A stretch of 7,415 bases of DNA from DASPRM01 sp035319065. GTDB taxonomy: Bacteria > Acidobacteriota > Terriglobia > Terriglobales > Acidobacteriaceae. The position numbers were made by a program, and so were the translations under genes. Under the pieces are notes generated by a model, which saw only the letters and a program-made list of their open reading frames with translations, had not been told where the DNA came from and did not search any database. The stretch spans positions 1 to 7,415 of the forward strand of contig DATHDM010000160.1 in NCBI GenBank assembly GCA_035319065.1. Direction: 5' to 3'. Below, one piece after another: positions 1 through 5,068 of the stretch. Each line of letters starts with the position of its first letter. Position 1 is the first letter of the stretch.

Positions 1-399
1 GCGGTAGCCGCAAAGTCGCTGGCGAAGAATGGGCTGATCTTTGTGACTGAATCCCCCGCGGAGTCCGTCGAGGTTGCCAACGCGATAGCGCCCGAGCACA
101 TCACGGTTGCCGAGGCGCAGCTGGGAGACGTGCAAAATGCAGGGTCGATCTTCCTGGGTGACTACTCGGCCCAGGCATTGGGGGATTACGCCGCCGGTCC
201 GAATCATGTCCTGCCGACGGGTGGCGCGGCGCGCTCCCGTGGAGGGCTGAGCGTGCTGGATTTCCTGAAGGTCATCACCGTGCAGCAGGCTTCAAGCGAA
301 GGAATCCGCCGCCTGGCGCCGGTGGTGGAAGCGCTGGCGGAAGCGGAGGGGTTGGTGGCGCACGCGAATTCCGTGCGCGTGAGGTGCAGCCGTGCTTAA
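1..399 (+). CDS. hisD: Histidinol dehydrogenase HisD, C-terminal part (5' end outside window)
   Basis: HisD is the zinc enzyme that oxidises L-histidinol to L-histidine with two NAD+ in the cytoplasm, the last two steps of the pathway. Only the last 132 codons are present, and the reading frame is open from base 1. Recognisable family motifs are APEH, whose Glu (94-96) and His (97-99) correspond to the general base and acid pair; GDYAAGPNHVLPTGG, whose Asp (184-186) matches a zinc ligand and whose His (205-207) matches an active-site His; and GLSVLDFLK. VAHANSV near the C-terminus carries the last zinc-ligand His (361-363). The expected active-site residues for this half of the protein are therefore intact. 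The gene stops with TAA at 397-399, inside the start of hisC, with an 8-base overlap that suggests translational coupling. The first methionine-like codon in the fragment (GTG at 43) is internal and is not the real start. Confidence 0.95.
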   Translation, partial: AVAAKSLAKNGLIFVTESPAESVEVANAIAPEHITVAEAQLGDVQNAGSIFLGDYSAQALGDYAAGPNHVLPTGGAARSRGGLSVLDFLKVITVQQASSEGIRRLAPVVEALAEAEGLVAHANSVRVRCSRA

Positions 400-1468
400 G
401 CCGCGCGAGTGCATCCGTTCCCTCGGCGCCTATCATGCGCCGACCGCCGGCCGCTGTGGCCTGAATCTTGACCTGAATGAGAATACCGGCGGCTGTTCGC
501 CGCGAGTCCTGGCGCGATTGAAGAAGATGACCGGGAGCGATATCGCGCATTACGCGGAGCGCGAAGGCGGAGAGCGCCTGGTGGCGGAGTTTCTGGGGGT
601 GGCTCCCAATCAGGTTCTGCTGACCAACGGAGTGGACGAGGGGCTACATCTTCTGGCGGACAGCTATCTTGCCCAAGGCGACGAGGCGATCCTGATTGCT
701 CCCACCTTCACCATGTACCCCATCTACATCCAGGGCGCGGGTGCGCGGATCGTTGAAGTGCCATGCGAGGAGGAGCTCGCCTATCCCACCGAGCGGGTGC
801 TGGCTGCGATCAACGGGCAGACGCGACTGATTGCGATCGCCAACCCCAACAATCCGACGGGCACGACGGTGGCGCGAGGCGACCTCGTCCAGATTGTGCG
901 AGCTGCGCCCAATGCTGCAGTAATCGTGGACGAGGCCTATTTCGAGTTTTTCGGGGAAACGCTTCTCGATCAGCTTGCGAATTTCGAAAACCTCTTCATC
1001 ACGCGCACCTTCTCGAAAGCGTACGGGTTGGCCGGCCTGCGCGTGGGCGCCATCGTGGGCGCCTCGGGGCAGGTTGACGTGATCCGGCGCTTCGTCTCGC
1101 CGTTCAACGTCAACGGTGTGGCCCTGGCGTGCTTGGGCGATGCGCTGGCGGATCAGGAATTCATGCGCTCCTATGTCGCGCAGGTGCGGGAAGGCCGTGC
1201 GCGCTTGCAGGAGCTCTGCAAAGAGATTGGGCTGCGTTACTGGCCCAGCCAGGCAAATTTTGTCCTGGTGCGCGTGGGGCCGCGCAGCCGGGAATTCTGC
1301 GCGGCGCTTGAGCGGCGGGGCATCCTGGTTCGCGACCGCAGTTCAGAGCCAGGGTGCGCGGGGTGCGTACGGATCACGGTCGGACTCCGCGAGCACACCG
1401 ATCAACTGCTGCCCGCTCTGCGTGCGGCCCTGGCGGAAATCGGCATCACGAACAAGGTGAGCGCATGA
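392..1468 (+). CDS. hisC: Histidinol-phosphate aminotransferase HisC
   Basis: HisC is a PLP-dependent fold-type I (class I/II) aminotransferase that converts imidazole acetol phosphate plus glutamate to histidinol phosphate plus 2-oxoglutarate. The protein is 358 residues, normal for the family. Visible motifs in order: LDLNEN near residue 26 at the substrate end; NPNNPTG at 151-157; VIVDEAYFEF with the PLP-pyridine Asp180 and Tyr183; TFSKAYGLAGLRVG with Schiff-base Lys209 and phosphate-contacting Arg217; and RITVG with the substrate-carboxylate or phosphate Arg327. The start is GTG at 392, chosen because GAGGT at 381-385 sits 6 bases upstream and the length fits. It overlaps the hisD stop by 8 bases, and its own TGA overlaps the hisB ATG (ATGA). 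Paralogous aminotransferases acting on aromatic amino acids look similar, but the his operon position makes HisC the clear choice. Confidence 0.95.
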   Translation: MLKPRECIRSLGAYHAPTAGRCGLNLDLNENTGGCSPRVLARLKKMTGSDIAHYAEREGGERLVAEFLGVAPNQVLLTNGVDEGLHLLADSYLAQGDEAILIAPTFTMYPIYIQGAGARIVEVPCEEELAYPTERVLAAINGQTRLIAIANPNNPTGTTVARGDLVQIVRAAPNAAVIVDEAYFEFFGETLLDQLANFENLFITRTFSKAYGLAGLRVGAIVGASGQVDVIRRFVSPFNVNGVALACLGDALADQEFMRSYVAQVREGRARLQELCKEIGLRYWPSQANFVLVRVGPRSREFCAALERRGILVRDRSSEPGCAGCVRITVGLREHTDQLLPALRAALAEIGITNKVSA

Positions 1469-2052
1469 GGAAGGCGAAGCTAAACCGGCGCACCTCCGAA
1501 ACCGATATCCGTCTTGCGCTCACGATTGAAGGTGCGGGGAAATATTCGATTTCCACCGGCATTCGCTTCTTCGATCACATGCTGGAGCTGTTCACCCGTC
1601 ACGGCGGCTTCGATCTCAAGCTCACCTGCCGCGGAGATCTCGACGTGGACCAGCACCACACCGTGGAGGACGTGGGCATTGCGCTGGGGGAGGCGTTTGG
1701 CCTCGCGCTGGGCAACAAGAAGGGCATCAACCGCGCGGGATACTTTCTGATGCCGATGGACGAAACGCTAGGGCTGGCGGCGGTCGATCTGAGCGGGCGG
1801 ACGGCGGTGGTCGTCGACACCAAGGTGCTGACTCGGCTGGTGGGGGACCTTCAGTCCGAGCTGGTGCACGATTTCTTTGACGGCTTCGCGCGCGGCGTTC
1901 GGGCGAATGTGCACCTGAAGGTGCTCTATGGCCGTTCCAATCACCACAAGGTGGAGGCGCTGTTCAAGGCTTTCGCGCGCGCGTTGCGGGTGGCGTGCGC
2001 GCGCGACAAGCAGCTTGCCAAGGCCCTGCCCAGCACCAAGGGGTTGCTGTGA
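1465..2052 (+). CDS. hisB: Imidazoleglycerol-phosphate dehydratase HisB (monofunctional)
   Basis: This enzyme is the Mn-dependent dehydratase that turns imidazole glycerol phosphate into imidazole acetol phosphate. It is 195 residues, the size of the stand-alone dehydratase. The HAD-type histidinol-phosphatase domain fused at the N-terminus in enterobacterial HisB is absent, so a separate phosphatase must exist elsewhere. The metal-binding signatures of the duplicated fold are present: FFDHML (His38), RHGGFD (His46), DQHHTVEDVG (His64, His65, Glu68) and the second-repeat copy SNHHKVEA (His160, His161, Glu164). The ATG at 1465 was chosen over upstream in-frame starts because AAGGTGA (1454-1460) lies 4 bases upstream and the N-terminus then matches the family. 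It overlaps the hisC stop as ATGA, and its TGA overlaps the hisH GTG as GTGA, both typical of tightly coupled translation. Confidence 0.96.
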   Translation: MRKAKLNRRTSETDIRLALTIEGAGKYSISTGIRFFDHMLELFTRHGGFDLKLTCRGDLDVDQHHTVEDVGIALGEAFGLALGNKKGINRAGYFLMPMDETLGLAAVDLSGRTAVVVDTKVLTRLVGDLQSELVHDFFDGFARGVRANVHLKVLYGRSNHHKVEALFKAFARALRVACARDKQLAKALPSTKGLL

Positions 2053-2657
2053 AAAGGATTGCCATCGTCGATTATCACGCCGGGAACCTGGCGTCGGTGC
2101 GCAAGGCGTTCGAGCACCTTGGACATGAGACGGTGATCACGGAGGATCCGGATCTGGTTCGCCGCTCACGCCGCCTGGTGGTTCCTGGGGTTGGCAACTT
2201 CGCGGCCACGCGACATCTGACCGACACCGGCTTGCGCGATGCCATTGGGGAAGCGCTCAAGGAAGGCGGGTTGTTTCTCGGAATATGCGTGGGCATGCAG
2301 TGGATGTTTGAAGCCAGCACGGAAGCTCCCGGCGTGCCCGGCCTGGAGGCCTTTCACGGCAGGGTGGAGAAGTTTCCCAGTGGGGTGAAGTCGCCTCATG
2401 TCGGATGGAATCAGATCGAAGTGGTCGCTCCTTCCCGGCTGCTGGCCGGCGTGCCCTCGGGGGCCTTTGTGTATTACACGCATTCCTACCGCGTGCCCGT
2501 GATGGATGCGACCGTGGCCACCACGGAGTATGGGCCGCCGTTCACGGGAGCGGTGGAGAGGGGGAACCTGTTCGGGGTGCAGTTTCATCCCGAAAAATCG
2601 AGCCAGGCCGGTCTGCGGATGCTCGACAATTTTGCCATGCTGGAGCACGCGGCCTGA
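2049..2657 (+). CDS. hisH: Imidazole glycerol phosphate synthase, glutaminase subunit HisH
   Basis: HisH is the class I (triad) glutamine amidotransferase half of IGP synthase. It hydrolyses glutamine and passes ammonia through the HisF barrel. The protein has 202 residues, as expected. It opens with KRIAIVDYHAGNLASV. The oxyanion region PGVGNFAA is followed by the nucleophile elbow GICVGMQWMF with Cys80, and GVQFHPEKSS supplies His180 and Glu182, so the triad is complete. PHVGWNQ is the HisH-specific block. The GTG start at 2049 is preceded by AAGGGGT (2038-2044) inside hisB, and the 4-base GTGA overlap implies coupling to hisB. In-frame starts further upstream inside hisB would add residues unlike the family. 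The gene ends in tandem stops TGA-TAG (2655-2660). ICVGMQW differs slightly from the commoner ICLGMQ, without touching the nucleophile. Confidence 0.96.
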   Translation: MKRIAIVDYHAGNLASVRKAFEHLGHETVITEDPDLVRRSRRLVVPGVGNFAATRHLTDTGLRDAIGEALKEGGLFLGICVGMQWMFEASTEAPGVPGLEAFHGRVEKFPSGVKSPHVGWNQIEVVAPSRLLAGVPSGAFVYYTHSYRVPVMDATVATTEYGPPFTGAVERGNLFGVQFHPEKSSQAGLRMLDNFAMLEHAA

Positions 2658-2702
2658 TAGAAGAGGTCCTGGGCCAGGGTTCGCAAGCAGAGTCACAGTC
2701 CG

Positions 2703-3473
2703 GTGTTGACCAAACGCATCATCGCTTGCCTGGATTGCACCCGCGGGCGGGTAGTCAAGGGGGTGCAATTCCTGAATCTACGCGATGCCGGGGACCCGGC
2801 GGAGCTGGCAGCCGCACACGCGGAAGGCGGGGCAGATGAGATCGTGATGCTGGACATCAGTGCAACCCACGAGGGACGCGGCACGCTGGTCGGCACGGTG
2901 CGGCGAACGGCCCGCGTGCTGTTCGTGCCTTTCACGGTGGGGGGAGGCATCCGCACGCTGAAGGATGCGGCGGCAATCTTTGATGCGGGAGCGGACAAGA
3001 TTACCATCAACTCCGCGGCCGTGGCCGATCCGAAGCTAATCACCGAGATCGCGGAGCGCTTCGGATCGCAGGCGGTGGTAGTGGCCATCGACGCGAAACG
3101 CTCCGATCAAGCTCGTGGCGATGCCGAGGTTTATGTTTCCGGAGGCCACAAGCCGACGGGCCGGCTGCTGCTTGACTGGGCCAGGGAGGCGGAGAGCCGG
3201 GGCGCTGGAGAGATCCTCTTTACTTCCATGGACCGCGATGGGACGCGGGCGGGCTTCGACTGCGAACTCACGTTAGCCGTCGAGCAGGTGGTCTCGATTC
3301 CAGTGATCGCATCCGGCGGCGCAGGCTCGGTGGAGCACTTTATCGAAGTCTTCCGTCGAGGACATGCCGACGCGGCGCTTGCGGCATCGATATTTCACTT
3401 CGGCATACACTCCATCGGCGATCTGAAACGACACGTCCAGGATGCGGGAATCGCCATGCGGTGGCCGGTCTAG
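2703..3473 (+). CDS. hisF: Imidazole glycerol phosphate synthase, cyclase subunit HisF
   Basis: HisF is the (beta/alpha)8-barrel cyclase subunit that uses ammonia from HisH to convert PRFAR into imidazole glycerol phosphate and AICAR, the latter feeding purine synthesis. The protein has 256 residues, the usual size. Catalytic acid/base residues fall at the canonical numbers: Asp11 in ACLD and Asp130 in VAIDAKR. FTVGGGIR, ILFTSMDRDGT and VIASGGAGS are the phosphate-binding and barrel-end blocks of the family. The start is GTG 2703, which places Asp11 correctly; TTG 2706 is a near alternative. No good Shine-Dalgarno is visible just upstream. Unlike the earlier genes it does not overlap its neighbour: 45 bases separate it from hisH. 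Residue 12 is Cys (CLDCTRGRVVKG) where Val is usual. TAG ends the gene at 3471-3473. Confidence 0.95.
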   Translation: MLTKRIIACLDCTRGRVVKGVQFLNLRDAGDPAELAAAHAEGGADEIVMLDISATHEGRGTLVGTVRRTARVLFVPFTVGGGIRTLKDAAAIFDAGADKITINSAAVADPKLITEIAERFGSQAVVVAIDAKRSDQARGDAEVYVSGGHKPTGRLLLDWAREAESRGAGEILFTSMDRDGTRAGFDCELTLAVEQVVSIPVIASGGAGSVEHFIEVFRRGHADAALAASIFHFGIHSIGDLKRHVQDAGIAMRWPV

Positions 3474-3590
3474 GTCGGTTGAGCAAGCGGATTTGCCGGC
3501 GAAGCCAATGGCAGAGCAGTTTTGACGCGGATGAAAGTCGCGTGGCCCGGCTTTCGCGCCAGCAGACATTTGAGAGGCGGCTTGCAGCCA

Positions 3591-4265
3591 ATGCTCATTC
3601 CTTCCATCGACCTGATGTCCGGCAAGATCGTGCAACTGGTGCAGGGGGAGAAGAAGGCGCTGGCCTTTGACGATTTCGAATATTGGATCGAGCGCTTTGC
3701 GCGTCATTCTCTGGTCCAACTCATCGATCTGGATGCGGCTATGGGAGTTGGCGACAACGCCGGCCTGATCGCCCGTATCCTCTCGCGCCTGCCATGCCAG
3801 GTGGGGGGCGGGATCCGCTCGCTGGAGCGAGCGCAGCATGCGATCGACCAGGGCGCCCGGCGGGTGATCGTGGGCTCCGCGCTGTTTGAGGAAGGCGTAA
3901 TCCAACACGCCTTTGCGGCGCAGCTCGCTGCTACCGTCGGCCTGGACAAACTTACCTTCGGAGTGGATAGCAAGCAGGGCCGCGTGGCCGTACACGGCTG
4001 GCGGACGCTCACCGGCTTTTCTGCCGAGTCTGCCATGCGCGCGCTCAACGATTGTTGTGGAGCCTTCCTCTATACCCACGTGGATACAGAGGGGCTGATG
4101 CAGGGGTTTCCCATGCAGGTGATTCCGCAACTGGCTGCGGCCACTACGCGTAAGCTGATGGTGGCGGGGGGCATCACCACGCAGGAGGAAGTGAATCAGC
4201 TCGATGAGCAGGGAATCGATGCCATCGTGGGCATGGCCGTCTATAGCGGACGAATCCAGGCATGA
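3591..4265 (+). CDS. hisA: ProFAR isomerase HisA (phosphoribosylformimino-AICAR-phosphate isomerase), divergent and short
   Basis: HisA is a (beta/alpha)8-barrel sister of HisF that performs the Amadori isomerisation of ProFAR to PRFAR, the substrate of HisHF. MLIPSIDL at the start carries catalytic Asp7. QVGGGIRS is the first phosphate-binding half-barrel motif, FGVDSKQGRVAVHGW contains the second catalytic Asp126, and VAGGITTQEEV is the second phosphate site. The protein is 224 residues, shorter than the usual 235-250; it ends soon after VGMAVYSGR, so the last helix is reduced. The TDI-x-RDGT block is replaced by THVDTEGLMQG (Thr162, Glu167). ATG 3591 was chosen because the family N-terminus begins there; GAGAGGCGG (3572-3580) lies 10 bases upstream. 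Starts at 3522 and 3531 would add a basic, unfamiliar extension. The gene is last in the operon. A different HisA/TrpF-like isomerase role is possible but unlikely here. Confidence 0.88.
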   Translation: MLIPSIDLMSGKIVQLVQGEKKALAFDDFEYWIERFARHSLVQLIDLDAAMGVGDNAGLIARILSRLPCQVGGGIRSLERAQHAIDQGARRVIVGSALFEEGVIQHAFAAQLAATVGLDKLTFGVDSKQGRVAVHGWRTLTGFSAESAMRALNDCCGAFLYTHVDTEGLMQGFPMQVIPQLAAATTRKLMVAGGITTQEEVNQLDEQGIDAIVGMAVYSGRIQA

Positions 4266-4287
4266 GGCGACCCCGGATGAGCCATGA

Positions 4288-4369
4288 GCGATGATTCCTG
4301 CCCTTTGCGCTGAGGGTGATCGTTGACGATGTGGCGTGAGGCGCAGGCATTCGCACCGCGAATCATCGC
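4288..4369. repeat. Nested inverted repeat (large stem-loop) just after hisA
   Basis: The outer arms GCGATGATTC (4288-4297) and GAATCATCGC (4360-4369) are perfect 10-bp complements. Inside them TGCC (4299-4302) pairs with GGCA (4346-4349), TGCGC (4306-4310) with GCGCA (4341-4345), and at the tip ATCGT (4319-4323) faces ACGAT (4326-4330). All pairs nest in order, giving up to 24 pairs over 82 bases. It begins 22 bases after the hisA stop. No T-tract follows, so it is not a standard intrinsic terminator. It may stabilise the 3' end of the his transcript, act as a Rho-type or processing signal, or be a small repeat element. Confidence 0.65.
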
Positions 4370-4623
4370 AACAACGCGGCGTGCAATCGGAGTTTCGGCA
4401 TTCCGAACCAGACCTCCTCAGCGCCACTTCTTTGCGCACAGGAATTCCACAGAAAACAGGGTGTGCACAGCATTTCGAGAATTGACCTGGGTACGTCGCG
4501 CTCGTAGATTCCGAAGCAACGTTGTGTTCCAGCCTGGTGGCAGGTATCTCCAGGGAGAGGAAGGATTCCGGGAGATGCCGAGCGCAAGTTTTATGTTTTC
4601 CCAGTTGTGGAAATTGACCAGGG

Positions 4624-4641
4624 ATTTACTATTGAGTAAAT
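4624..4641. repeat. Short AT-rich dyad
   Basis: ATTTACT (4624-4630) and AGTAAAT (4635-4641) are perfect 7-bp inverted arms around the 4-base centre ATTG. The dyad stands out in GC-rich DNA. It could be an operator-like protein site, or a weak hairpin. A TTGACC at 4614-4619 nearby resembles a -35 box, but no matching -10 box is convincing. Confidence 0.4.
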
Positions 4642-4642
4642 A

Positions 4643-4696
4643 GGCGGATGGGGCGGATTCTATTGATTCCAGTGGAGGAAACCGCCGAGTTCCGCC
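4643..4696. repeat. Stem-loop from paired GGCGG and CCGCC blocks
   Basis: GGCGG occurs at 4643-4647 and 4652-4656, and CCGCC at 4682-4686 and 4692-4696. Pairing inner with inner and outer with outer gives two 5-bp GC stems separated by a 4x5 internal loop, with a 25-base apical loop. It sits about 35 bases upstream of the probable nrdJ control region and could terminate or attenuate read-through, although no T-tract follows. Confidence 0.4.
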
Positions 4697-4729
4697 CTGG
4701 GCAAGAATCGTCCCGGTTAAGTAACTGAT

Positions 4730-4745
4730 GTACAATATGTAGTAT
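4730..4745. promoter_or_regulatory. Probable NrdR box 1 upstream of nrdJ
   Basis: GTACAATATGTAGTAT matches 12 of 16 positions of the NrdR consensus ACACWATATATWGTGT, including the ACWATAT core and TWGT. NrdR is the widely conserved ATP-cone/zinc-ribbon repressor of ribonucleotide reductase genes and normally binds two boxes about three helical turns apart near the promoter. The box ends 7 bases before the TTGACA of the likely nrdJ promoter, which fits a repressor site. The consensus is from memory, and no nrdR gene is present in the window. Confidence 0.6.
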
Positions 4746-4752
4746 GAGGTAC

Positions 4753-4781
4753 TTGACAGGCCCAACATACAGGCGTACTTT
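4753..4781 (+). promoter_or_regulatory. Predicted sigma70-type promoter of nrdJ
   Basis: A perfect -35 box TTGACA (4753-4758) is followed by a 17-base spacer and a weak -10 hexamer TACTTT (4776-4781; 3 of 6 matches to TATAAT). Transcription would begin near 4788, giving a leader of about 280 bases before the nrdJ ATG. Support comes from the NrdR-like boxes on either side of the -35. The weak -10 is the main doubt; the TACAAT at 4731-4736 is an alternative -10 but lacks a -35. Confidence 0.5.
4760..4775. promoter_or_regulatory. Possible degenerate NrdR box 2 in the promoter spacer
   Basis: GCCCAACATACAGGCG matches the NrdR consensus at 9 of 16 positions, and its CAACATACAG resembles CAATATGTAG of box 1 apart from transitions. 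Its start is 30 bases from that of box 1, close to the 31-32 base spacing usual for paired NrdR boxes. It lies in the -35/-10 spacer, where binding would block RNA polymerase. Alone it would not be called; its position relative to box 1 is the argument. Confidence 0.35.
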
Positions 4782-4804
4782 CAGCATCCCGTAGCGAGTT
4801 CGAG

Positions 4805-4839
4805 CCTCCACCGGGCTTGGGCTCAGCCCCCCAAGGAGG
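4805..4839 (+). promoter_or_regulatory. Leader hairpin that can mask a Shine-Dalgarno sequence
   Basis: In the predicted nrdJ leader RNA, CCTCC (4805-4809) pairs with GGAGG (4835-4839) and TTGGG (4817-4821) pairs with CCCAA (4830-4834). The two 5-bp stems are contiguous on the 3' side, with a 7-base bulge on the 5' side. The 3' arm AAGGAGG is a near-perfect ribosome binding site 4 bases before the ATG at 4844, so the hairpin would hide it. It is a sequence-based prediction without energy calculation. Confidence 0.45.
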
Positions 4840-4843
4840 GGAA

Positions 4844-4882
4844 ATGGCACCCCCAGATTTGGGCTTGTCAACGGCGGGGTGA
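4844..4882 (+). CDS. Possible 12-residue leader peptide upstream of nrdJ
   Basis: AAGGAGGGG (4833-4841) is followed closely by ATG 4844 and the codons for MAPPDLGLSTAG, then TGA at 4880-4882. The ribosome binding site is as strong as any in the window. The stop overlaps a GTG (4879) that opens a further 20-codon frame ending at 4941. The peptide resembles nothing I know, and it has no run of one amino acid that would suggest classical attenuation. If translated, its role would more likely be to control folding of the nrdJ leader than to make a functional peptide. It could easily be chance, since G-rich stretches readily mimic ribosome binding sites. Confidence 0.25.
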   Translation: MAPPDLGLSTAG

Positions 4883-4955
4883 AATGGGGGACGGCAGAAT
4901 TTAGGACCGCCCGGATCGTTTCCCAGACGGCAGTTATTTGAGTTCTTGGTGTGGT

Positions 4956-5029
4956 GCTCACCGCTGCGGTTGCCGGGAGCGGAACCAGTCTCCGCGACGG
5001 ACACGTAAGACGCGGGGAGGGCGGTGAGC
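4956..5029 (+). promoter_or_regulatory. Structured leader element before nrdJ (candidate cis-regulatory RNA)
   Basis: GCTCACCGC (4956-4964) and GCGGTGAGC (5021-5029) are perfect 9-bp complements that close a 56-base domain. Inside, GCGGA (4979-4983) and TCCGC (4991-4995) form a hairpin with loop ACCAGTC. Competing folds exist: GGTG-CT-CACC at 4953-4962, and CTCCGCG (4990-4996) with a downstream CGCGGGGAG. The 3' arm ends 26 bases before the AGGAGA ribosome binding site (5056-5061) of nrdJ. I looked for the cobalamin-riboswitch signatures (GCCACTG, GGGAAGGC, B12 box) because the enzyme needs B12, and did not find them. It matches no RNA class I recognise. Confidence 0.45.
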
Positions 5030-5068
5030 TTGGCGGGAATTGACCCATCGGATTCAGGAGAGCCCAGG

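Larger units (their letters stand above)
4266..5068. other. Intergenic region between hisA and nrdJ, no conventional gene
   Basis: About 800 bases with no reading frame that resembles a protein I know, apart from a possible 12-codon leader ORF. It is lower in GC around 4590-4750. The first part (4288-4369) is a nested inverted repeat, the middle (4370-4700) holds small dyads, including TTCGG-CATT-CCGAA at 4394-4407 and the palindromes GGAATTCC at 4441-4448 and TGTGCACA at 4462-4469, and the last part (4730-5068) is the promoter and long leader of nrdJ. I see no tRNA, transposase fragment, CRISPR array or cobalamin-riboswitch core, and no hairpin followed by a T-tract that would make a classical terminator for the his operon. 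Confidence 0.75.

Noticed and set aside
3522..3590. N-terminal extension of HisA from TTG 3522 or ATG 3531
   Set aside because: The 23-residue basic extension is unlike HisA, whose family N-terminus begins at MLIPSIDL; no good ribosome binding site precedes the earlier starts.
4394..4407. TTCGG-CATT-CCGAA hairpin as the his operon terminator
   Set aside because: The stem is only 5 bp and no T-tract follows, so it is listed only as a minor dyad.
3273..4439. 388-codon open frame on the - strand across hisF and hisA
   Set aside because: It is antisense to two recognised enzymes, is low-complexity basic, and resembles no family.
4323..4643. 106-codon + strand frame in the intergenic region
   Set aside because: It starts at TTG inside the nested inverted repeat, has an Arg-rich composition without a domain, and overlaps dyads better explained as non-coding structure.
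4940..5050. Cobalamin riboswitch before the B12-dependent reductase
   Set aside because: The expected core elements (GCCACTG, GGGAAGGC, B12 box) are absent; the region is structured but does not match that class.
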